Below, piece after piece: positions 1 to 6,642 of a stretch of DNA of 11,579 bases. The translations under genes and the position numbers were made by a program. Location of the stretch: contig CAIUKZ010000315.1 in NCBI GenBank assembly GCA_903899865.1, positions 1 to 11,579 of the forward strand. The letters run 5' to 3'. Every line of letters starts with the position of its first letter. Position 1 is the first letter of the stretch. This DNA is from an uncultured Bacteroidales bacterium. Its GTDB lineage: Bacteria > Bacteroidota > Bacteroidia > Bacteroidales > Paludibacteraceae. Under the pieces are notes generated by a model, which was given only the letters and a program-made list of their open reading frames with translations, searched no databases and was not told the DNA's origin.

Positions 1-534
1 ATCTTCCGCAACATGGGTGCATCTACTGATTCGTCTTTGCTTCAAACCATCATTGTGGGATTGGTGAATCTGGTGTTTACCGTAGTAGCTATCATGACGG
101 TGGATAAGTTTGGTCGTAAGCCATTGATGATTATCGGGTCGCTGGGCATGGCAGTGAGCATGATAGGGCTTGGTTTTACGTTTTATGTAGGCAATGTAGG
201 CGTGTTGGCACTGGTATTTATGCTTACTTACACTGCAGCCTTTGCCATGAGTTGGGGACCTGTGTGCTGGGTTTTATTGGCAGAAATATTCCCTAACTCC
301 ATCCGTGGAGCCATGTCCATAGCGGTAGCCGCACAGTGGATAGCCAACTGGGTAGTATCACTCACCTTTCCTATGCTGAATGACAATGTGTATCTCACCA
401 CCCAATTCAACCATGGTTTTTCCTACTGGGTGTACGGGTTGATGGGGCTGCTCTCAGCATTATTCATGTGGAAAATGGTTCCCGAAACCAAAGGTAAAAA
501 GCTAGAGGAAATGGAAAACATTTGGAAAAAGTAA
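1..534 (+). CDS. xylE: XylE-like MFS sugar/proton symporter, 3' part only
   Basis: This is the C-terminal third of a major facilitator superfamily sugar porter, an inner-membrane protein that imports a hexose or pentose with a proton. The frame is open from base 1, so the gene starts outside the window; the first ATG (13) is internal. The 177 visible residues match, from memory, E. coli XylE almost segment by segment: the helix with LLQTIIVG and N23, the loop DKFGRKP (36-41), GPVCWVLL with W90, EIFPNSIRG with R102, AAQW (Q112, W113) and the sugar-porter tail signature PETKG (161-165). In XylE the counterparts of N23, W90, Q112 and W113 contact sugar and R102 belongs to the conserved charged network. 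About five hydrophobic segments are visible. XylE has 491 residues, so roughly 300 are missing upstream. Xylose as substrate is an inference; glucose or another sugar is possible. A hairpin terminator begins about 20 bases after the stop. Confidence 0.93.
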   Translation: MFRNMGASTDSSLLQTIIVGLVNLVFTVVAIMTVDKFGRKPLMIIGSLGMAVSMIGLGFTFYVGNVGVLALVFMLTYTAAFAMSWGPVCWVLLAEIFPNSIRGAMSIAVAAQWIANWVVSLTFPMLNDNVYLTTQFNHGFSYWVYGLMGLLSALFMWKMVPETKGKKLEEMENIWKK

Positions 535-543
535 TCCTGATAG

Positions 544-604
544 CATTTTCAAATTATCAATCGCCACTAAGTTGAATTATGACTTAGTGGCGATTGGTTT
601 TATT
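544..604 (+). repeat. Direct repeat copy 1, left of asnB
   Basis: About 61 bases, from CATTTT before the terminator hairpin to its T-tract, recur at 2660-2722. The 15-base stem arms are identical, the loops share GAATTATG, and the 14 bases before the stem differ at only two positions (550/2666 and 555/2671). The loop differs by a short indel and the T-tract by one T. The two copies bracket the asnB transcription unit. Confidence 0.85.
558..604 (+). terminator. Intrinsic terminator of the sugar porter gene (repeat copy 1)
   Basis: A perfect 15-bp stem (558-572 with 582-596), a 9-base loop and then GGTTTTATT form a textbook rho-independent terminator 23 bases after the xylE stop. A nearly identical hairpin, loop included, lies at 2674-2722. 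Confidence 0.85.
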
Positions 605-626
605 ATCGGGGAAGTTTGTATCTTTG
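594..626 (+). promoter_or_regulatory. Bacteroidetes-type promoter of asnB
   Basis: TATCTTTG at 619-626 fits the Bacteroidetes -7 consensus TAnnTTTG exactly. A TTG at 594-596 lies 22 bases upstream and could act as the -33 element; it sits inside the terminator stem of the preceding gene. Transcription would start near 632, leaving a leader of about 100 bases before the asnB ATG at 730. Confidence 0.6.
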
Positions 627-648
627 CAAATGTTATTTTTACATCGAA

Positions 649-682
649 CTCACATGACAAGAGCCAATCAAGACCATGTGAG
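649..682 (+). promoter_or_regulatory. Inverted repeat in the asnB leader
   Basis: An 8-bp perfect inverted repeat, CTCACATG (649-656) and CATGTGAG (675-682), spans an 18-base centre between the predicted transcription start and the asnB ATG. It could be a leader hairpin or an operator. CAATCA also occurs twice here, 19 bases apart (665-670 and 684-689). No known regulator site is recognised. Confidence 0.35.
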
Positions 683-729
683 GCAATCAGGATTAAATTT
701 TGTCTGTTCGTTTCATCTAGAATTTATTT

Positions 730-2526
730 ATGTGCGGATTTAGTGGTTGGATAGTTGATAGTGCTATAGGAGCAAACCAAATTGTTCTCAGTTTGCAGGC
801 TATAAAGCATCGTGGTCCTGATGATACACGCATAGTTTCGGGCGACGACGAACCTACTATGTTCAGTTGTAGTTTGTCAAATGCTTTTTCGTCTCAAAAT
901 TTCCCATCCATCCACAATCAAGCATCCAAAATTTGCTTCGGGTTTAATCGATTGTCCATTGTAGACCTCTCTGACAAAGCTATGCAGCCTTTTTATGACA
1001 ATGATTCGAATCAATTATTCATGTTGAATGGCGAGATTTATAATTATGTTGAATTAAGAAAAACCTATTTATCCGATGTTGATTTTGTTTCAGCATCTGA
1101 TTCCGAGGTGGCTTTTCAATTGTACAAAAAATTAGGTACCTCATTTGTTGAATTAATTAAAGGAATGTTTTCGATAGTGATATATGATTACAACAGCAGT
1201 AAATTAAAAGTTTGGCGTGATCGGCTGGGAATTAAGCCATTTTATTATACTTTAACTGATAATGGTTTGTTTTTTTCATCAGAGATGAAAGGCTTATTTG
1301 CCATTGATGGTATTGGAAAGGAATTGAACTACACTGGGTTGGCTTATTCTATGTATTTAGGAACCTGCCCTTCGCCTCTAACAATCTATAAAAATATACA
1401 CTCTTTACAACCAGGTCATAACCTTCAATTTGACTCATCGACTCATGATATTGACGTTAAACCTTATTGGACTTTAAAATATGAACCATGTTATTCGTCC
1501 ATAAGCTCTAACACATTTAATAATGACATCGAGAAAATTTGTGAATTGTATGCAACAGGCGACGTGGAAAAAGCAATTATGCTTAGTGGAGGCTTAGATA
1601 GTGGAACACTTACCTATTTCTATGGCAAATACAGCGATTCGATGCAAGCTGTTCATATTCATAATGATAACCCAAATTCCGAATTTGAGTTTGCACAAAT
1701 AAATGCTCAACATGCAGGAGTTAAGATAAATAATTATAATATTCCACTTACATTTAGTTCGAATGAAATTGAGTTCTTGCTCAATTCAGAAGAAGAACCA
1801 AACATTTCCCCCGAACCAGCATTAGTGTTATGTGAAAAGATTAATGATTTGAATATTAAGGTTTTATATAATGCTTTGGGCCCCGACGAACTTTTTGGTG
1901 GATATGCTTATTATCAAATCATGAGTAAATATTCAAGATGGCGACTTTTGTTAATGCTTCCATTATGTATTTTTCCTAAGAAGCATCAACATAAAATCAA
2001 AGAAATACAAGAGCATGGTTTAGACGCTTTTCCATTTATTGCTCGTCAGATATTTACGTGGAATGAAGTTAAGAAGTTTTTAATTGATAACAATCAATCC
2101 ATACCAACGCATCCAATAGCCTATATTCAAAGTCAGATTCAACAAGCTTATCCGCAATTTAGCAATTTACCATTGCTCAAAAAAGCGTCGTACTATGACA
2201 TTTTTTATTACATAAGTTCGCATCATACCTTTCGGTGCGATCAACCATCGATGCTTTTTAGTGTAGAAATGCGTTTCCCTTTTTTGGAGCATACTTTCAT
2301 TGAAAAGTATTTCAATCAGGCAGATACATTTAATGAAATAAATAAGAGCTTGAAACCTGTGTTTAGAAATTATATCAAGCCGCTACTTTCACCAGATGTT
2401 TTAGCAATGAAAAAGCAAGGGTTTGGAGTTGACATTGCACAGCTGTTTCCTTCGACCAAACACAAGCATGCAGACAAGCAATGGTATCTGATGATGTTGA
2501 AAAGAATAACGGAAAATATAAAGTGA
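730..2526 (+). CDS. asnB: Asparagine synthetase (glutamine-hydrolysing), AsnB type
   Basis: AsnB makes asparagine from aspartate and ATP in the cytoplasm, using ammonia released from glutamine. The 598-residue protein has both expected domains. The N-terminal glutaminase begins MCGFSGW, so Cys2 becomes the catalytic nucleophile after Met removal, which fixes the start. It also shows KHRGPDD (27-32), RLSIVDLS (74-81), NGEIYNY (100-106), SDSEV (123-127) and WRDRLGIKPFYY (162-173). The synthetase domain has the ATP-binding PP-loop SGGLDS (286-291), GPDELFGGY (384-392) and KKQGFG near the end. No key residue is missing. Length is normal for the family. It stands alone, with its own promoter and terminator, between two copies of the same repeat, and is more AT-rich than its neighbours (for example 16 G/C in 1681-1740 against 28 in 241-300). 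Related amidotransferases serve surface glycan or peptide synthesis, so free asparagine is the likely but not the only product. Confidence 0.92.
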   Translation: MCGFSGWIVDSAIGANQIVLSLQAIKHRGPDDTRIVSGDDEPTMFSCSLSNAFSSQNFPSIHNQASKICFGFNRLSIVDLSDKAMQPFYDNDSNQLFMLNGEIYNYVELRKTYLSDVDFVSASDSEVAFQLYKKLGTSFVELIKGMFSIVIYDYNSSKLKVWRDRLGIKPFYYTLTDNGLFFSSEMKGLFAIDGIGKELNYTGLAYSMYLGTCPSPLTIYKNIHSLQPGHNLQFDSSTHDIDVKPYWTLKYEPCYSSISSNTFNNDIEKICELYATGDVEKAIMLSGGLDSGTLTYFYGKYSDSMQAVHIHNDNPNSEFEFAQINAQHAGVKINNYNIPLTFSSNEIEFLLNSEEEPNISPEPALVLCEKINDLNIKVLYNALGPDELFGGYAYYQIMSKYSRWRLLLMLPLCIFPKKHQHKIKEIQEHGLDAFPFIARQIFTWNEVKKFLIDNNQSIPTHPIAYIQSQIQQAYPQFSNLPLLKKASYYDIFYYISSHHTFRCDQPSMLFSVEMRFPFLEHTFIEKYFNQADTFNEINKSLKPVFRNYIKPLLSPDVLAMKKQGFGVDIAQLFPSTKHKHADKQWYLMMLKRITENIK

Positions 2527-2569
2527 ATTTGTGTTTTTTAGTGTAGTTAGTCGTCCCTTATAAATATAA

Positions 2570-2642
2570 TTTTAGAGTGTTGAACTATTAATAGCAGGTG
2601 AAAATTTAGCCAAGAAATGGCTTTTCTTATCCAACTCTAAAA
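2570..2642 (+). other. Nested stem-loop in the asnB 3' region
   Basis: TTTTAGAG (2570-2577) pairs with CTCTAAAA (2635-2642), and TTG (2580-2582) with CAA (2632-2634), closing a loop of about 50 bases. Inside lie the 10-bp palindrome CTATTAATAG (2585-2594) and a small hairpin AGCCA/TGGCT (2608-2622) followed by TTTTCTT, which may itself be a weak terminator. The structure begins about 45 bases after the asnB stop. It may be a 3'-UTR fold or a remnant element; no RNA family is recognised. Confidence 0.4.
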
Positions 2643-2659
2643 CATTGAATCCTATCACC

Positions 2660-2722
2660 CATTTTGAAATAATCAATCGCCACTAAGTACGAATTATGAC
2701 TTAGTGGCGATTGGTTTTTATT
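2660..2722 (+). repeat. Direct repeat copy 2, right of asnB
   Basis: This is the second copy of the element at 544-604, in the same orientation and about 2.1 kb away. It is displaced about 130 bases from the asnB stop, whereas copy 1 begins about 10 bases after the xylE stop. Confidence 0.85.
2674..2722 (+). terminator. Intrinsic terminator after asnB (repeat copy 2)
   Basis: The same 15-bp stem (2674-2688 with 2699-2713), a 10-base loop and then GGTTTTTATT. The T-tract lies on the plus-strand side, so it terminates transcripts coming from asnB rather than the convergent lipoprotein gene. Confidence 0.8.
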
Positions 2723-2732
2723 GTGATGCTGA

Positions 2733-2813
2733 CCCTCTCTGCTCACGCAGGACTAGACACAAATTTCGTCATCGCGTCTTGCTTCCACTCTGTCGGAGAG
2801 GGCAGGGGAGAGG
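2733..2813. repeat. Palindromic CCCTCTC...GAGAGGG intergenic element, copy A
   Basis: CCCTCTC (2733-2739) pairs with GAGAGGG (2796-2802), with a second GGGGAGAGG at 2805-2813. The element ends three bases from the stop of the minus-strand lipoprotein gene. It shares CCTCTCTGC, CGTCAT and GGAGAGGG, in that order, with an inverted and shorter element at 7605-7642. It is much more GC-rich than the adjoining spacer. It may also act in 3'-end formation of the lipoprotein transcript, but no clear T-tract is seen. Confidence 0.5.
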
Positions 2814-2816
2814 CCC

Positions 2817-3965
2817 TTACTGCTCATTTCTATAATACATCTGTACGTAATTGACCACATCTTTGTAGATTGGTGTGGTGAAGCCCACAAACATATCTTG
2901 TGGTGATGGTGGTATCATGCTGGGATTGATGCCAAGGTGCTTCCTTTTGTGACTAGGCAGAGCTCTGTCGTCACCGTTGTAAGTTGCCCAATGGATGGCC
3001 CACACATAAGTGCCAGGAAACTTTCTGTCTTCAAGTACACCGTTGTTTTGGGTGTTGATGATTGTTAGGTCAAGCACTCCATTGGATATTAACTCGCGGG
3101 TGTTGGTGGTTAGTTTGCCAGTCACGGTGTTGTAGGAGTTATATGTTTTCCCATCAACCTTTACTGTGCCCACCACCACGCTGTCTTTTTTGAAATCCTC
3201 TACTTTGGTTGACTCTCTTATATTGCCAAGGGTAAACTGTTCGAAGTCAAGTCGGATGGTTTGATGAGGATTGCGCATGTTTTCCTGATTGGCTTCATCG
3301 TAGGTGTAAAAGCGCACAAATTTTCCCACAGTGGCTCTTTTCATATCTCCCAGCAGGTTGTTGTAGAAAAAATCGGCATTGTATTGAAGGTTTCTGCTGG
3401 TGATGGGGCGTTCTACTATCACGCGCAAGGTGCCTGCATACCTTGCCTCTGCCATTTTGTTCAGCACGTCTTTGTATCCACGCACATAGTTGTTGCAGTT
3501 GTTAAACAGTCTGAATGCATTTCTGGCTTCATACATATTTCCTGTGGACAATGCCCTGCTACCAAGGGTGTACGCCCTATCGGCTGCATTTTGCTTGGCT
3601 GTGGTGAGTTCATTGATGTATTCTGCTGGATGAGGTATAATCTCCAGTGCTCTAGGACAATGGTAGATAGCGTTGGCCAATGCATTCAAATTTTCATACT
3701 GACCTACCTGAATGTCATACTTATCCGGTTCGTCACCCATGATGGTGTTTTCAATGGTTCGCAATGAATTTTGTTTTGCCAACGGGTATGCATTTGTCAG
3801 CACATAAATCGCTTTTTTATTATTCGGTGAAGACTTTAGCTTATCGATTGCTTCATAGCATGCTTTGTAGTAATCGCCGTGTTTGAAAGCGTTCATGCCT
3901 GTGGAGCAGGAACTTGCCAAGACCACTATGATACTCAGCAATAGAATCAGTTTAAGTTTTCCCAT
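2817..3965 (-). CDS. Uncharacterised lipoprotein with TPR-like N-terminal region
   Basis: I do not recognise a named family. The 382-residue protein starts with a lipoprotein signal peptide: a basic start MGKLK, a hydrophobic run and LASSC with the likely acylated Cys20. The lipobox has Ser at -1, acceptable in Bacteroidota. After it, residues of about 25-60 (GDYYKACYEAIDKL, then NNKKAIYVLTNAY) look like the paired helices of a tetratricopeptide-type repeat, and further helical stretches follow to about residue 170. From about 180 on (LRVIVERP, then a region rich in beta-forming residues) the character changes, suggesting a C-terminal beta domain. No catalytic motif is visible. It probably sits in the outer-membrane or periplasmic leaflet. 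The ATG lies 56 bases after the argS stop on the same strand with no strong terminator between, so it may be co-transcribed with argS. Function unknown. Confidence 0.82.
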   Translation of the reverse strand: MGKLKLILLLSIIVVLASSCSTGMNAFKHGDYYKACYEAIDKLKSSPNNKKAIYVLTNAYPLAKQNSLRTIENTIMGDEPDKYDIQVGQYENLNALANAIYHCPRALEIIPHPAEYINELTTAKQNAADRAYTLGSRALSTGNMYEARNAFRLFNNCNNYVRGYKDVLNKMAEARYAGTLRVIVERPITSRNLQYNADFFYNNLLGDMKRATVGKFVRFYTYDEANQENMRNPHQTIRLDFEQFTLGNIRESTKVEDFKKDSVVVGTVKVDGKTYNSYNTVTGKLTTNTRELISNGVLDLTIINTQNNGVLEDRKFPGTYVWAIHWATYNGDDRALPSHKRKHLGINPSMIPPSPQDMFVGFTTPIYKDVVNYVQMYYRNEQ

Positions 3966-3993
3966 ATAATTTTCAGTTTAAATGATTGGAACT

Positions 3994-4007
3994 ACATAAT
4001 TTTATGT
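3994..4007. repeat. Short palindrome between argS and the lipoprotein gene
   Basis: ACATAA (3994-3999) and TTATGT (4002-4007) form a perfect 6-bp inverted repeat with a 2-base centre in the 56-base gap. It has no T-tract and is A/T-only apart from one C and one G, so it is weak as a terminator; it could be an operator or chance. Confidence 0.2.
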
Positions 4008-4021
4008 GTATCTCATGATAT

Positions 4022-5815
4022 TTACATTCTTTCTGGAACATCTATTCCCAGCAGTTTCATTCCGTTTTGGATGGTGTTGCCCACGGTTTCGGATAACACT
4101 AACCTGAGTTTTTTACAGTCCTCATTTTCTTCTTTGAGAATGGAAAAATCATGATAAAATTGATTGTATTCTTTTACCAATTCATACATGTAATTGGCTA
4201 TCAGTGCAGGACTAAACTCGTCTCCTGCTTGTTTTACCACGTTGGGAAAATCACTTACCAATTGAATCAAATTACTTTCTTTTTCGGCAAGTTGTATGTT
4301 CTCGAATGTTATGGACGAATAATCCACTCCCATTTCATTTGCTTTTCTGAGTACCGATTTGATGCGAGCATGGGTGTATTGGATAAATGGTCCAGTGTTC
4401 CCATTGAAGTCAATTGATTCCTTGGGGTTGAAAGTCATGTTTTTGCGTGGGTCCACCTTCAAAATGAAATATTTTAATGCCCCAAGTCCTATCATTCTTG
4501 CTATTTCCTCTATTTCTTGTTCGGTGCAGTTGTCCAGCTTGCCTAGTTCCAATGAGGTTTCCTTGGCTGAATCTATCATTTCCTGCATCAGATCATCCGC
4601 ATCTACCACTGTTCCCTCGCGACTTTTCATTTTCCCCTCTGGTAGTTCTACCATGCCATATGAAAAATGCACCAAATCTTTCCCCCAGCTAAATCCTAAT
4701 TTGTCCAATAGCAATGCCAGTACCTGAAAATGATAGTTTTGCTCATTGCCTACAACGTACACCATTTTGCTTATTTGGTAATCGTCGTATCTAAGTTTGG
4801 CTGTGCCAATGTCTTGGGTCATGTACACAGAAGTGCCGTCGCCACGCAGCAGAAGCTTTTCGTCAAGCCCGTCTGGTGTGAGGTCTGCCCATACCGAGCG
4901 GTCTTCGCGCTGATAAAACACACCCTTAGCTAGTCCTTCCTCTACCTTGTTTTTGCCTTCGAGGTAGGTTTGAGATTCGTAGTATATTTTGTCAAAGTCC
5001 ACGCCCAGTTTTTTATACGTCACCTCAAATCCTTCATACACCCATCCATTCATGGTTTGCCAGAGTTGGTACACTTCAGGGTCGTTGTTTTCCCACGCCA
5101 GTAGCATGTTTTGGGCTGCTAGAATCAATGGAGCTTTTTTCTTAGCCTCTTCTTCTGTGAGCCCTTTCTCCATTAGTTCTTTGATTTCTGCTTTGTAAGC
5201 TTTGTCAAACACCACGTAATACTTGCCCACCAGCTGATCACCCTTCATGCCTGTGCTTTGAGGTGTTTCTCCATTGCCAAACAATTTCCATGCCAGCATG
5301 GATTTGCAGATATGGATGCCTCGGTCATTCACTATATTCGTTTTGATGACATTCCATCCGTTGGCCTTTTGGATCTCGGCGATGCTGTATCCGAGCAGGT
5401 TGTTGCGGATATGCCCTAGGTGAAGAGGTTTGTTGGTGTTGGGCGAGGAGTATTCTATCATCATCACCTTGGCTTGTTCATCGGGTGTCATGATGCCAAA
5501 CTGCGGTTGCTGATTGATTTCTAACAATAATTTAGTCCAATACTCAGCACTGATAGAAAGATTCAGAAAACCTTTGATGACATTGAATTTTGTAATGATA
5601 GGATTTTGAGATATCAAGAATGTACCTATCGCTTCACCTGTTTGTTCGGGTGATTTTCTGGATACTTTGGTGAATGGAAACGTGACAACGGTAACATCAC
5701 CTTCAAATTCTTTTTTAGTCTTTTGGATTTGGATGCTTTTTAGTTCGGCTTCAGTTCCGAACAATTCTTTAATTGCTTTAGCTACTTCGGTTTGAATGGT
5801 GAGTTCTAAATTCAT
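4022..5815 (-). CDS. argS: Arginyl-tRNA synthetase
   Basis: ArgS charges tRNA-Arg with arginine using ATP in the cytoplasm and is essential. The 597-residue length is normal for the bacterial class I enzyme. In order, the protein shows the N-terminal Add1 tRNA-recognition domain (about 1-90), the class I entry EYSSPNTNKPLHLGH with the HIGH-type motif HLGH (132-135), the Rossmann core with GDGTSVYMTQDIGTA (326-339), and a KMSKS-type loop KMKSREG (395-401). FNGNTGPFIQYTHAR then leads into the helical DALR anticodon-binding domain ending near LGIDVPERM. The ATG at 5815 gives the usual N-terminus. A TATCTTTG promoter element lies 32 bases upstream of the ATG. The lipoprotein gene follows after 56 bases on the same strand. 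Confidence 0.97.
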   Translation of the reverse strand: MNLELTIQTEVAKAIKELFGTEAELKSIQIQKTKKEFEGDVTVVTFPFTKVSRKSPEQTGEAIGTFLISQNPIITKFNVIKGFLNLSISAEYWTKLLLEINQQPQFGIMTPDEQAKVMMIEYSSPNTNKPLHLGHIRNNLLGYSIAEIQKANGWNVIKTNIVNDRGIHICKSMLAWKLFGNGETPQSTGMKGDQLVGKYYVVFDKAYKAEIKELMEKGLTEEEAKKKAPLILAAQNMLLAWENNDPEVYQLWQTMNGWVYEGFEVTYKKLGVDFDKIYYESQTYLEGKNKVEEGLAKGVFYQREDRSVWADLTPDGLDEKLLLRGDGTSVYMTQDIGTAKLRYDDYQISKMVYVVGNEQNYHFQVLALLLDKLGFSWGKDLVHFSYGMVELPEGKMKSREGTVVDADDLMQEMIDSAKETSLELGKLDNCTEQEIEEIARMIGLGALKYFILKVDPRKNMTFNPKESIDFNGNTGPFIQYTHARIKSVLRKANEMGVDYSSITFENIQLAEKESNLIQLVSDFPNVVKQAGDEFSPALIANYMYELVKEYNQFYHDFSILKEENEDCKKLRLVLSETVGNTIQNGMKLLGIDVPERM

Positions 5816-5846
5816 TGTGTTATGTGTGTTATGTTTCTTTCAGTTG

Positions 5847-5854
5847 CAAAGATA
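5847..5854 (-). promoter_or_regulatory. Bacteroidetes-type -7 element of argS
   Basis: On the minus strand this reads TATCTTTG, an exact TAnnTTTG match, 32 bases upstream of the argS ATG (5815). No convincing -33 TTG is seen at the right spacing. The upstream side is the terminator of the barrel gene, so argS begins its own transcription unit. Confidence 0.55.
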
Positions 5855-5870
5855 CGATAATTTGAGGAAA

Positions 5871-5908
5871 CGAAAAAGCTTGCTTTCCAATGGCTGAAAA
5901 GCAAGCTT
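5871..5908 (-). terminator. Intrinsic terminator of the barrel gene
   Basis: An 11-bp perfect stem (5876-5886 with 5898-5908) with an 11-base loop is followed, on the minus strand, by a run of Ts ending in TTTCG. It starts 20 bases after the stop of the barrel gene and separates it from argS. Confidence 0.8.
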
Positions 5909-5927
5909 CATCATGGTTTTGTCATCC

Positions 5928-6593
5928 CTAAAATTTCACTCCAAGTGAGATGATTAAGTTAGAAAGTGGAAGATTATCTATTGTTTCAGATTTTATTTTG
6001 GTTTGATACATGTCTTGAATCAAGCTGTATCTAGCGTCTAAGGTAAACATCAAAACATCTACACCAATGCCTGTTTCTAGTCCTACTTGTGATGATTTGA
6101 CGTCTTTTTTGAAATCTGCTGCGGTCAATGCTCCTCCCGTTATGTTTTTGAAGTCCATGGATGAACCTGCATTGAATCTGAATTTTGGACCAGCATAAGC
6201 CCTGATATTGACCAGTTTTAAGTCGAGTATTTTATAACCGATCATAATCGGTATGTCAATGGTACTTAAAGTAATCAATTTGTCGTAAGTAACTGGCGTA
6301 TTGCTAGTAATGTCTTGCATGGTGATGGCGTATTGTTTTTTTCCAATGTTGTAGAGTAGCTCTGGTTGGATGTAGATTCTTTTTACAGCAAATCGACCAA
6401 ATCCACCGATATGAAAGTCAGTGTTCACTTCATTTTTTACACTGTTCAGGTCATATCCGCCAGTGGCTACAGAGCTGATGTTGGACATGTCAAGTGTGGA
6501 AGTGTAGCCAGCTTTTATGCCGAAATTCAATTGGGAAAAAGCTGCTGGAATGCCACTCAAGAGGAACGAAAGAATTATTAGGTTTTTCTTCAT
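5928..6593 (-). CDS. Outer-membrane beta-barrel protein (PF13568-like porin family)
   Basis: A 221-residue protein with a classical signal peptide: MKKN, a hydrophobic core, and a signal peptidase I site after AAFS, giving a mature protein that starts QLNFGIKAGYTSTLD. The rest is a series of amphipathic strands typical of an eight-stranded barrel: FGIKAGYT, HIGGFGRFAV, IYIQPELLYN, DIPIMIGYKIL, IRAYAGPKFRF, VGLETGIGVDVLMFTLDARYSL. It ends with LIISLGVKF, whose terminal Phe is the usual BAM recognition residue. This pattern (GIKAG, IPELLY, IPxxxGYK, GPxxxF) is that of the outer-membrane beta-barrel family common in Bacteroidota. Ligand or role is unknown. The lytic transglycosylase gene ends 37 bases upstream on the same strand, so the two may form one unit. 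A strong terminator follows. Confidence 0.88.
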   Translation of the reverse strand: MKKNLIILSFLLSGIPAAFSQLNFGIKAGYTSTLDMSNISSVATGGYDLNSVKNEVNTDFHIGGFGRFAVKRIYIQPELLYNIGKKQYAITMQDITSNTPVTYDKLITLSTIDIPIMIGYKILDLKLVNIRAYAGPKFRFNAGSSMDFKNITGGALTAADFKKDVKSSQVGLETGIGVDVLMFTLDARYSLIQDMYQTKIKSETIDNLPLSNLIISLGVKF

Positions 6594-6610
6594 GGTAGTT
6601 TTTTGTTGAG

Positions 6611-6642
6611 TTTATTGTATTGCGTGAGATTTATTGTATTGC
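6611..6642. repeat. 13-bp tandem direct repeat at the transglycosylase 3' end
   Basis: TTTATTGTATTGC occurs at 6611-6623 and again at 6630-6642, a 19-base period. The second copy contains the stop codon and last codons (AIQ-stop) of the transglycosylase gene, so the gene's tail has been duplicated in the short gap before the barrel gene. Confidence 0.7.

Noticed and set aside
572..754. 60-codon plus-strand open frame before asnB
   Set aside because: Starts within the terminator loop and overlaps the asnB start out of frame; the region is explained by terminator, promoter and leader.
3261..3767. 168-codon plus-strand open frame
   Set aside because: It lies wholly opposite the lipoprotein gene, whose signal peptide and overall protein character are convincing; this frame shows no domain and is Cys- and His-rich in the way of antisense translations.
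4359..4727. 122-codon plus-strand open frame opposite argS
   Set aside because: Antisense to the conserved KMKS and DALR parts of ArgS; Ser-rich without any motif.
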